A DNA stretch of 5,292 bases from Endomicrobium sp. (GTDB lineage Bacteria > Elusimicrobiota > Endomicrobiia > Endomicrobiales > Endomicrobiaceae). Position numbers and translations under genes: made by a program. Location: contig JAISRA010000137.1 in NCBI GenBank assembly GCA_031273885.1, forward strand, positions 1 through 5,292. The letters run 5' to 3'. This document shows, piece by piece, positions 1 through 5,292 of the stretch (its first letter is position 1; each line of letters opens with the position of its first letter). The notes beneath the pieces were generated by a model, which searched no databases, was not told where the DNA came from, and saw nothing but the letters and a program-made list of their open reading frames with translations.

Positions 1-794
1 AACAAGAACATTTTGAAAGATATTCTAAAGTTGTTAAGGAAATGTTGCCGTATAAAACTATAATACGAATTATTGATTTAGGTGGAGATAAACTTGCAAA
101 AATGGGACTTTTAAATACAGGTAAGGAAGAAAATCCATTTTTAGGCTTAAGAGCAATAAGATTGTGTCTTAAGTACCCTGATATTTTTATAGATCAGTTA
201 AGGGGTATTTTAAAAGCATCTGCTTTTGGAAAAGTGAAACTTATGTATCCCATGATATCAGGTCTTGATGAACTTCGTGAAGCCAATAAGATTCTTGATC
301 AGGTGAAGCAGAACATGAGGAGAGAGAATATAAAATTCGATGAAAAAATGGAAGTAGGGGCGATGATAGAAGTGCCATCTGCTGCTATGATAATAGATGC
401 CATTGCCAAAGAGATTGATTTTGTTTCAATAGGTACTAATGATTTGATACAATATACCCTTGCAGTTGACAGAGTAAATGAAAATGTTGCAAATCTTTAT
501 GATCCATTGCATCCTGCTATTTTAAGATTTATTAAGCAAATTATAGATGGTTCTCATAAAGCCGGAATAGATGTTGGTATGTGTGGTGAAATGGCGGGAG
601 AACCGTATTATACGCCTATCCTTTTAGGATTGGGTCTTGATGAATTCAGCGTGTCGTCTGTCCAGATTCCAAAAATAAAAAGGGTTGTAAGAAGTGTGTC
701 TTTTTTAGAAATGCAAAAAGCTGCGGATGAGGTTTTAAAATGTGGCGATAGAAATTCAATTTTAAAAGTTATTAATGCTATTAAACTGCAATGA
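1..794 (+). CDS. ptsI: Phosphoenolpyruvate-protein phosphotransferase (PTS enzyme I), C-terminal part, 5' end outside window
   Basis: Enzyme I takes phosphate from phosphoenolpyruvate and passes it to HPr, the first step of PTS sugar uptake, in the cytoplasm. The frame is open from base 3, so the gene enters from the left. About 263 residues are visible, against roughly 570-580 for the family, so the N-terminal HPr-binding domain and the phosphorylated histidine lie outside. What is present is the PEP-binding TIM barrel: RIIDLGGDK (about 66-92), [10 protein letters not shown] (132-161), MIEVPSAA, the PEP-utiliser signature [14 protein letters not shown] (about 418-460), and GMCGEMAG, whose catalytic cysteine is codon 582-584. 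The end is intact, with a normal C-terminus and a TGA stop. The ATG at 42 is an internal methionine, not the start, because the conserved reading continues upstream of it. Identification is firm. Whether ptsH or sugar permeases are adjacent cannot be seen. Confidence 0.95.
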   Translation, partial: QEHFERYSKVVKEMLPYKTIIRIIDLGGDKLAKMGLLNTGKEENPFLGLRAIRLCLKYPDIFIDQLRGILKASAFGKVKLMYPMISGLDELREANKILDQVKQNMRRENIKFDEKMEVGAMIEVPSAAMIIDAIAKEIDFVSIGTNDLIQYTLAVDRVNENVANLYDPLHPAILRFIKQIIDGSHKAGIDVGMCGEMAGEPYYTPILLGLGLDEFSVSSVQIPKIKRVVRSVSFLEMQKAADEVLKCGDRNSILKVINAIKLQ

Positions 795-854
795 GTTAAA
801 AAATAAAATAGTAAGATTTTTTGTTTGTCATTTAATAGATATGTGAAATTGTTG

Positions 855-889
855 GGCGGTCTGTGACTACCACGCCGTCACTGTTTTTT
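855..889 (+). terminator. Possible intrinsic terminator after ptsI (GC-rich foldable island followed by T6)
   Basis: In a very AT-rich spacer, bases 854-881 are about two thirds G+C. GTGAC (863-867) can pair with GTCAC (877-881) around a 9-base loop, and T6 follows at 884-889. GGCG (855-858) can instead pair with CGCC (873-876). The hairpin is short (5 bp) with a large loop, so it is weaker than a textbook terminator. The position, about 60 bases after the ptsI stop and before lepA, suits transcription termination. It could also be a structured leader element of lepA. Confidence 0.4.
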
Positions 890-900
890 AATCGTGTTAC

Positions 901-906
901 TACAAT
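901..906 (+). promoter_or_regulatory. Possible -10 element (TACAAT) for lepA
   Basis: TACAAT matches five of six positions of the sigma70 -10 consensus and lies about 50 bases before the lepA ATG, just after the putative terminator. No convincing -35 hexamer sits 16-18 bases upstream; the bases there overlap the GC-rich stem and T-run. It is listed because lepA would need its own promoter if the upstream terminator works. The call is weak, as such hexamers are common in AT-rich DNA. Confidence 0.2.
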
Positions 907-955
907 AGTTAAGTGGATGGGAGCAAGTGTGCGGGAATAATAAGGAAGAATTATA

Positions 956-2743
956 ATGTCTAACATCAGAAATTTTTGTATTATAGCTCATATAGATCAT
1001 GGCAAAAGTACTCTTGCTGACAGATTGCTTGAATATACGAAGACAATTTCTCATAGAGAAATGAAAGATCAAATTCTTGACGATATGGAGCTTGAAAGAG
1101 AAAGAGGAATAACAATAAAAGCCAAAGCTGTAAGGATGAATTATACGGATAAAAACGGTAAAAAATATGTTTTAAATTTAATTGATACGCCCGGGCATGT
1201 AGATTTTACGTATGAGGTGTCGAGAGCTCTTGCAGCGTGCGAGGGTGCAATCCTTGTTGTTGATGCGACCCAGGGCGTAGAAGCACAAACTTTAGCAAAC
1301 ACTGTACTTGCTGAGAATGCAAATCTCAAAATTATTCCCATTATAAATAAAATAGATTTACCTACAGCAGATGTTGATAATACATGTAAGCAGATTAAAG
1401 AGGGGCTTGGCATTGACGCAAAACCTATTAGCGTAAGTGCAAAAGTAGGTATAGGTATTAGCGAAATAGTGAATTCTGTTATTGCAAATATTCCTTCAGC
1501 TAAAGTCGTAAAAGAAGAGCCATTGTCAGCTTTAATTTTTGATTCTTTTTATGATTCTTATCGTGGTGTTATAGTTATTATAAGGGTTTTTGACGGAAAA
1601 ATTCGTAAGGGCATGAAAATAAGATTTATAGCATCTGCCGCAGAGCATGAAGTGCTTGAAGTCGGCTATATGAAAATAAAAATGGTTGAGTCTGATGAAA
1701 TTGTTTCAGGCGAAGTCGGTTACGTTGTCGCTGGAATAAGAGATATACATGACATAAAAATCGGAGATACAATTACCGAATGTATAAACCCTACAAAGCA
1801 TCCCCATAAAGGTTATAAAGAAATAAATCCTTTTGTTTTCGCTGGTATTTATCCTAACAGCACGTCTGAATATGACGGTTTAAAAGTAGCACTGGGAAAG
1901 TTAAGGCTTTCAGATTCATCGCTTGTTTATTTTCCAGAAATTTCAGTGGCTTTAGGTTTTGGATTCAGGTGCGGATTTTTAGGATCTTTGCATTTGGAGA
2001 TAGTTAAGGAAAGACTTGAAAGAGAATTTGGCTTAAATATTTTGGTTACAGCTACAAACGTTGCATACAAGGTAAAGTCTAATGGCAAATTTATCACAAT
2101 AGATAACCCTGCAAAATTTCCCATTAATGTAGATGTTGAAGAGATTTGGGAGCCTTATGTTGAAGCAACTATAATTTGCCCTATGTGTTACCTTGGAGCT
2201 ATTCTTAAGTTATGCCAGAAAAGAAGAGGCAAACAAATATCGATGAAATACATAAACACTAAAATCGTTGTATTAAAATATTGCATGCCTCTAGCTGAAA
2301 TTATTGTAGGTTTTTATGATGCTTTAAAATCCACTTCAAAAGGTTATGCTTCTTTTGATTACGAACATATAGATTCCCGGCTTGGTGACCTAGTAAAACT
2401 TGAAATTATGATTAATTCGGAAGTTATAGATGCTTTTACGGTTATAACACATAAAGATAAAGCCCAGACTACTGCTCACTATCTTACTGAAAAATTGAGA
2501 AATATTATTCCAAGGCACATGTTTGAAATCCCTGTACAGGCAAAGGTAAATAACAAAATAGTAGCCAGAGAAACTATATCGGCAGTACGTAAGGATGTTC
2601 TTGCAAAATGTTACGGTGGTGATATAACGAGAAAACGCAAACTTCTTGAAAAACAAAAAGAAGGTAAACGTAAAATGAGACAGTTTGGCAGAGTTGAAAT
2701 TCCACCAGAGGCGTTTATAGCTGTCTTGAAAATAGATGGATAA
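956..2743 (+). CDS. lepA: Elongation factor 4 (LepA), ribosome-associated translational GTPase
   Basis: LepA/EF-4 is a ribosome-binding GTPase of the EF-G class, linked to back-translocation of stalled ribosomes and to ribosome assembly or initiation. The product is 595 residues, close to the usual ~600. G-domain motifs are complete: AHIDHGKST (11-19), RGITIK (50-55), DTPGH (77-81, His81 catalytic), NKID (131-134) and SAK (161-163). A beta-barrel domain follows (about 186-275), then the EF-G III-like part with GFGFRCGFLG (334-343), the domain V-like part from EPYVEATI (399-406), and the LepA-specific C-terminal domain with IPRHMFEIP (518-526) and DVLAKCYGGD (547-556). It has no EF-G domain IV, which separates it from FusA. 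The ATG is supported by AAGGA at 942-946, 9 bases upstream, and by the family-typical start MSNIRNFCIIAHIDHGKST. Some normally conserved positions differ: GSLHLE for GLLHME, and AQTTAH where an RGR-containing segment is usual. The frame is intact. The gene is separated from ptsI by 161 bp and from thyX by 147 bp. Confidence 0.98.
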   Translation: MSNIRNFCIIAHIDHGKSTLADRLLEYTKTISHREMKDQILDDMELERERGITIKAKAVRMNYTDKNGKKYVLNLIDTPGHVDFTYEVSRALAACEGAILVVDATQGVEAQTLANTVLAENANLKIIPIINKIDLPTADVDNTCKQIKEGLGIDAKPISVSAKVGIGISEIVNSVIANIPSAKVVKEEPLSALIFDSFYDSYRGVIVIIRVFDGKIRKGMKIRFIASAAEHEVLEVGYMKIKMVESDEIVSGEVGYVVAGIRDIHDIKIGDTITECINPTKHPHKGYKEINPFVFAGIYPNSTSEYDGLKVALGKLRLSDSSLVYFPEISVALGFGFRCGFLGSLHLEIVKERLEREFGLNILVTATNVAYKVKSNGKFITIDNPAKFPINVDVEEIWEPYVEATIICPMCYLGAILKLCQKRRGKQISMKYINTKIVVLKYCMPLAEIIVGFYDALKSTSKGYASFDYEHIDSRLGDLVKLEIMINSEVIDAFTVITHKDKAQTTAHYLTEKLRNIIPRHMFEIPVQAKVNNKIVARETISAVRKDVLAKCYGGDITRKRKLLEKQKEGKRKMRQFGRVEIPPEAFIAVLKIDG

Positions 2744-2768
2744 GTGTCTGTTTTTTTGGGTTTATATT

Positions 2769-2796
2769 TTGTATGTGGTGGCAGAAGGGATATAGT
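2769..2796 (+). promoter_or_regulatory. Possible sigma70-type promoter upstream of thyX and the small ORF
   Basis: TTGTAT (2769-2774) and TATAGT (2791-2796) are separated by 16 bases. The -10 matches five of six consensus positions, but the -35 only three. Predicted initiation near 2803 would place both the small ORF's Shine-Dalgarno (2815-2820) and thyX downstream. No hairpin is visible after lepA, only T7 at 2751-2757, so read-through from lepA is also possible. The call is weak. Confidence 0.28.
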
Positions 2797-2828
2797 CATC
2801 TTAGATATATTTATAAAGGACTGTTTTT

Positions 2829-2891
2829 GTGGTGTTTGATTTTGATGTAGTTTTAGTAGATAGTAGTTATTTTATTTTATTGGAAAAATAA
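2829..2891 (+). CDS. Possible 20-residue small ORF overlapping the thyX start, unknown product
   Basis: A GTG codon at 2829, eight bases after AAAGGA (2815-2820), opens a 20-codon frame. The peptide begins MVFDFDVVLVDSSYF and ends LLEK. Its TAA (2889-2891) shares its last A with the thyX ATG, the TAATG arrangement typical of translational coupling. GTG at 2832 is an alternative start. I recognise no family in the peptide: it is hydrophobic with three aspartates and has no clear signal sequence or amino-acid run of the attenuator type. The Shine-Dalgarno is better than the one directly before thyX (only GGA at 2882-2884), so its role may be to deliver ribosomes to thyX. It could also be chance in AT-rich DNA, or a remnant of a decayed gene. 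Confidence 0.3.
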   Translation: MVFDFDVVLVDSSYFILLEK

Positions 2892-3559
2892 TGAAAGTAA
2901 AACTCTTAAGGTTTACTAAAGAACCTGAAGAAATATGTGCTTTAGCGGCAAGGATGTGTTATAGCTCTGTTGATATAGATGAAATTGTTGGGAACTTTAC
3001 AAAAGAAAAAATTAAAAAACTGCTTGCCAAAATTATTTCATCGAAGCATCATTCTGTTTTAGAACACGCTTCCTTTACTTTTGGAATAGAAGGCGTGTCA
3101 CGCGCTTTGCTTGCTCAGCTTACAAGACACAGAATAGCTTCGTTTTCGGTACAAAGTCAGAGGTATGTGAAATTTAAAAAAAACATAGAATTTGTAACTT
3201 CTGAAACTATAAAAAAAAATAAATATCTATTTGAAAAATATAATGAATTTTTAAAAATTGCCGAAGAATTATATAAAGAACTTTTAAACGCAGGTGTTCC
3301 AGCGGAAGATGCTAGGTATGTTTTACCTAATGCTTCATCAACAACAATAATAATAACTATGAATGCAAGAGAATTAAGACATTTTTTCTCATTGAGAACC
3401 TGTAATAGAGCCCAATGGGAAATAAGAAATATGGCATATTATATGTTAGAACTTGTCAAAAAAAAAGCTCCTTTATTGTTTTCCGATGCAGGACCTGATT
3501 GCGTAAGAGAAGGTTGTCATGAAACTCTCACTTGTGGTAAAGCGTGGGGAAAAATATAA
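2891..3559 (+). CDS. thyX: Flavin-dependent thymidylate synthase ThyX
   Basis: ThyX makes dTMP from dUMP using methylene-tetrahydrofolate as carbon donor, with FAD and NAD(P)H as reductant, replacing classical ThyA plus dihydrofolate reductase recycling. The 222-residue length is normal for this homotetrameric cytoplasmic enzyme. The diagnostic ThyX motif RHRxxSxxxxSxR is complete at residues 79-91 (RHRIASFSVQSQR). Other family blocks are HHSVLEHASFTF (53-64), DARYVLP (140-146), the nucleotide-binding MNARELRHFFSLR (157-169) and RAQWEIR (173-179). The ATG fits the usual N-terminus MKVKLL and is preceded only by a weak GGA at 2882-2884; it overlaps the stop of a possible 20-codon ORF. Three runs of eight or nine A residues lie inside the gene, but the frame is intact. 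The antiporter gene begins 21 bases after the stop, so the two are probably co-transcribed. Confidence 0.97.
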   Translation: MKVKLLRFTKEPEEICALAARMCYSSVDIDEIVGNFTKEKIKKLLAKIISSKHHSVLEHASFTFGIEGVSRALLAQLTRHRIASFSVQSQRYVKFKKNIEFVTSETIKKNKYLFEKYNEFLKIAEELYKELLNAGVPAEDARYVLPNASSTTIIITMNARELRHFFSLRTCNRAQWEIRNMAYYMLELVKKKAPLLFSDAGPDCVREGCHETLTCGKAWGKI

Positions 3560-3580
3560 AAATAGCAGAGGATTTATATA

Positions 3581-4750
3581 ATGCACGATGTCTTTAGTTT
3601 TTTAATAGCTTTAACAAGTATTCTTTTCTTTGCAAAACTTTTTGCTGAAATTGCATTAAAAGTAGGGCAAAGTGCCATAGTCGGCGAACTTTTAGTTGGT
3701 ATTATTATAGGGCCAAGTATTTTAAATTTTGTTCATGAGACTCCTGTTTTGATGGCTATATCAGATTTGGGTGCAATAATTCTGCTTTTTGAAGTGGGAC
3801 TTGCAACGGATATAAAAGAATTTTTAAGGGCTAGTGGATGGTCTACAGCTGTGGCTGTTGTTGGTGTGATAGCTCCTTATTTTTTAGGATATTTTGTGTT
3901 TTTGTGTTTCGGTCTCACAGGCACACAGGCCGTTTTTGCGGGTGCTGTTCTTACGGCAACTTCCGTAGGTATTACGGCAAGAGTTTTCATGGACTTAAAA
4001 CGTCTTGAAACTGAGGAGTCGAAGATAGTACTTGGTGCTGCAGTTATTGACGATGTTATAGGTCTTGCGATACTTGCCGTTGTTTTAAAACTTGTTAAGG
4101 GCGGAACTGTTACTTTAGGAACAGTTGCATCCATAAGTGGGACGGCAGTATTATTTTTAGTTTTGTCCATTGCAGTAGGTGTTCTTATAGCCCCCAGAAT
4201 TTTTAAACTTGTTTCAAAAATGCGACAGACTAACACAATATTTGTTATGGGAGTTGCTTTTTGTTTTATTGTATCGGCATTTTCAGCTAAAGTTAAACTT
4301 GCTCCGATAGTTGGTGCGTTTGTAGCTGGTCTTGTTCTTTCAATGACAAAGCAAAGTGATGAAATAAAGAGAGATATTAAGCCTCTTTATGCGTTTTTTG
4401 TGCCTATATTTTTTGTTTTAATGGGAACCAATGTTGATATCAGTATATTTAATCCTTTTGTAGCTGTAAATAGAGAAATTTTATTTTTAATTGCAATCCT
4501 TTTTATTGTTGCCTTTGCTGGTAAAATTGTAGCAGGATTTGTTGTATTTAAAAAAGATGTTAATAGGTTATTGATAGGTGTTTCAATGGTTCCTCGAGGA
4601 GAAGTCGGATTAATATTTTCTGGCATTGGTCTCAAAAATAATGTATTTGGGGCTAAGGATTACAGCTCTTTAGTTGCTGTTATAATGCTCACGACTTTTG
4701 TTACGCCTATAATATTAAAATATCTTATATCAAAACAAAAAAACAAGTAA
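3581..4750 (+). CDS. Monovalent cation/proton antiporter, CPA2 family (NapA/KefB-like membrane domain only)
   Basis: This is an inner-membrane exchanger of the Na_H_Exchanger (CPA2) type, likely swapping Na+ or K+ for protons in pH and salt homeostasis. The 389 residues are almost entirely hydrophobic, with about 12-13 predicted membrane spans by eye. Family signatures are GELLVGIIIGPSIL (35-48), TATSVGITARVF (125-136), VIDDVIGLAIL (155-165) and MVPRGEVGLI (336-345). The paired Asp157-Asp158 matches the DD ion-binding motif of electrogenic Na+/H+ exchangers such as NapA, and Lys315 in FAGKIVAGF may match the lysine that pairs with it. The protein ends soon after the last span (KQKNK), so the RCK/TrkA-N domain of full KefB/KefC channels is absent. 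That and the DD pair favour Na+/H+ exchange over glutathione-gated K+ efflux. The start is supported by AGAGGA at 3567-3572, 8 bases before the ATG. The ion specificity is inferred. Confidence 0.92.
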   Translation: MHDVFSFLIALTSILFFAKLFAEIALKVGQSAIVGELLVGIIIGPSILNFVHETPVLMAISDLGAIILLFEVGLATDIKEFLRASGWSTAVAVVGVIAPYFLGYFVFLCFGLTGTQAVFAGAVLTATSVGITARVFMDLKRLETEESKIVLGAAVIDDVIGLAILAVVLKLVKGGTVTLGTVASISGTAVLFLVLSIAVGVLIAPRIFKLVSKMRQTNTIFVMGVAFCFIVSAFSAKVKLAPIVGAFVAGLVLSMTKQSDEIKRDIKPLYAFFVPIFFVLMGTNVDISIFNPFVAVNREILFLIAILFIVAFAGKIVAGFVVFKKDVNRLLIGVSMVPRGEVGLIFSGIGLKNNVFGAKDYSSLVAVIMLTTFVTPIILKYLISKQKNK

Positions 4751-4751
4751 A

Positions 4752-4783
4752 TATAAGTGAAAATTATACTTTTATCATTTTTT
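4752..4783 (+). terminator. Possible weak AT-rich terminator after the antiporter gene
   Basis: AAGT (4755-4758) can pair with ACTT (4768-4771), and three more pairs form outside a T:T mismatch. T6 follows at 4778-4783. It lies directly after the antiporter stop and before a strong promoter candidate, where a transcript end is expected. The stem is almost all A-T pairs, so the structure is marginal. Confidence 0.25.
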
Positions 4784-4802
4784 GTTTTTGCAATGAAACA
4801 TA

Positions 4803-4831
4803 TTGACGGCACCTAAGTTATATCGTAGAAT
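4803..4831 (+). promoter_or_regulatory. Strong sigma70 promoter candidate for the NuoE/HndA-like gene
   Basis: TTGACG (4803-4808) and TAGAAT (4826-4831) are separated by exactly 17 bases, and each matches its consensus hexamer at five of six positions. This is the best promoter match I found in the intergenic regions. Initiation would fall near 4838, giving a leader of about 210 bases before the gene at 5049. A Rex-like operator lies just downstream. The rest of the 4751-5048 gap has A/T tracts (for example A8T5 at 4906-4918) but no RNA gene or convincing ORF that I can see. Confidence 0.55.
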
Positions 4832-4854
4832 ATTTTGTGTCTATATAAAAAGTT

Positions 4855-4872
4855 TTGTGTTTTTGCTCACAG
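4855..4872 (+). promoter_or_regulatory. Candidate Rex-type operator (NADH/NAD+-sensing repressor site)
   Basis: The 18 bases TTGTGT-TTTTGC-TCACAG form an imperfect dyad with the spacing of the known Rex site, TTGTGA-N6-TCACAA. Ten of the twelve half-site positions match. It lies about +17 to +34 from the predicted transcription start, where a bound repressor would block transcription. The downstream gene encodes a NuoE/HndA-type subunit, and Rex commonly controls hydrogenase and NADH-oxidising fermentation genes in anaerobes. The site is seen in the sequence; the regulator is inferred, as no rex gene is in the window. Confidence 0.45.
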
Positions 4873-5031
4873 TTTTAAACTGAATAAAATAAGCTAATGT
4901 TTTTGAAAAAAAATTTTTGATAAAGTCGAATTGTATTATAAAGTTTAACATAATTTTATTAAGGGATTGAGTGAGAATACGAAGTGACAAAAAATGTAGA
5001 AATAATATATCTGTTTTTAATTCAAGTCTGT

Positions 5032-5039
5032 GGGGAGGA
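5032..5039 (+). promoter_or_regulatory. Strong Shine-Dalgarno that decides the start of the NuoE/HndA-like gene
   Basis: GGGGAGGA ends 9 bases before the ATG at 5049 and is the best ribosome-binding site in the window. The frame is also open upstream back to a GTG at 4971, but that codon has only AAGGGA (4961-4966) four bases away. The ATG is therefore preferred. Confidence 0.75.
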
Positions 5040-5048
5040 ATAAAACGA

Positions 5049-5292
5049 ATGAGATCAAATTATGAAAAATTTGAAACAGTGTGTCGAATTCTTGAAGAAA
5101 ATGGTTTTAACAAGTCAAGACTTATACCTATTCTTCAAGCTGTACAGGAAGAATATAAGTATTTACCGGAAGGGGTTTTAGTTTTTATAGCATCATATTT
5201 AAATATTTCTCCTTCAAAAGTTTATGGTGTCGCAACTTTCTTTTCACATTTTACTTTAAAATCTAAAGGGAAACATATAATTAAAATCTGTG
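5049..5292 (+). CDS. nuoE: NuoE/HndA-like [2Fe-2S] subunit of NADH dehydrogenase or NAD(P)-linked [FeFe] hydrogenase, 3' end outside window
   Basis: Members of this thioredoxin-like [2Fe-2S] family (NuoE of complex I, HndA/HydC of multimeric [FeFe] hydrogenases) carry electrons next to the flavin subunit that oxidises or reduces NAD(P)H. The first 81 residues are visible, of about 160 usual. They show the helical N-terminal part with LIPILQAVQEEYKYLPEGVL (25-44), then the family-typical ISPSKVYGVATFFSHFTLK (53-71) and KGKHIIKIC (73-81). The window stops at Cys81 (5289-5291), expected to be the first of four cluster cysteines, so cluster integrity cannot be checked. The short N-terminus and the presumed anaerobic host favour a hydrogenase or other soluble bifurcating complex over membrane complex I, but only the next genes (NuoF/HydB-like, HydA-like) would decide. 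Its own promoter, a Rex-like operator and a strong Shine-Dalgarno suggest it opens an operon. Family identity is firm, the specific complex is not. Confidence 0.9.
   Translation, partial: MRSNYEKFETVCRILEENGFNKSRLIPILQAVQEEYKYLPEGVLVFIASYLNISPSKVYGVATFFSHFTLKSKGKHIIKIC

Noticed and set aside
795..955. Riboswitch or tRNA remnant between ptsI and lepA
   Set aside because: The island does not fit the riboswitch consensuses I could recall, and there is no T-loop (GGTTCRA) or cloverleaf. Only a possible terminator or pseudoknot is supported.
878..1072. Minus-strand ORF of 64 codons
   Set aside because: It lies mostly opposite the start of lepA, has no ribosome-binding site or recognisable product, and is best explained as a shadow of lepA.
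2751..2757. T7 run right after lepA as an intrinsic terminator
   Set aside because: No GC-containing inverted repeat precedes it, so the T-run alone is not enough.
3877..4236. Minus-strand ORF of 119 codons inside the antiporter gene
   Set aside because: It lies fully opposite a strongly conserved CPA2 coding region, and its Thr/Ala/Pro/Lys-rich composition is typical of antisense to a membrane protein gene.
4917..4942. TTGATA and TATAAA as a second promoter for the NuoE/HndA-like gene
   Set aside because: The spacing is only 14 bases, too short for sigma70. The 4803-4831 pair is much better.
1..5292. CRISPR array, insertion sequence or integrated element
   Set aside because: I saw no spaced direct repeats, terminal inverted repeats, transposase or integrase motifs, and no abrupt composition change.

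Overview
This is an AT-rich window (roughly one third G+C by eye). All genes run on the plus strand and have compact spacing and Shine-Dalgarno starts, so it is ordinary bacterial chromosome. It holds the 3' end of ptsI (PTS enzyme I), a complete lepA (elongation factor 4), a complete thyX (flavin-dependent thymidylate synthase), a complete CPA2-type cation/proton antiporter, and the 5' end of a NuoE/HndA-type [2Fe-2S] subunit gene. A flavin-dependent thymidylate synthase, a NuoE-like subunit of the kind found in electron-bifurcating or NAD(P)H-linked [FeFe] hydrogenases, and a PTS together suggest a fermentative anaerobe. The very low GC and somewhat diverged conserved residues in LepA would fit an Elusimicrobiota/Endomicrobium-like gut or symbiotic lineage. 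That assignment is a guess, not something the sequence proves.

Layout: 1-794 is the ptsI C-terminal half. 795-955 is a spacer with a GC-rich, foldable island followed by six T residues, which may be a terminator. 956-2743 is lepA. 2744-2890 is a spacer with a possible promoter and a 20-codon ORF that has its own Shine-Dalgarno and whose stop overlaps the thyX ATG. 2891-3559 is thyX. 3581-4750 is the antiporter, 21 bp after thyX and probably in the same transcript. 4751-5048 is a 298 bp regulatory spacer. 5049 to the window end is the NuoE/HndA-like gene.

The genes are mostly unrelated housekeeping functions (sugar uptake energetics, translation, dTMP synthesis, ion homeostasis, redox enzyme), and I see no evidence of a new multi-gene system, mobile element or CRISPR array. 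The most informative non-coding signal lies ahead of the NuoE/HndA-like gene. It is a near-consensus sigma70 promoter (TTGACG, 17 bp, TAGAAT) with an 18 bp Rex-like dyad about 17-34 bases after the predicted start of transcription. This suggests NADH/NAD+-responsive repression of the redox enzyme operon. The second point of interest is the tiny ORF coupled to thyX.
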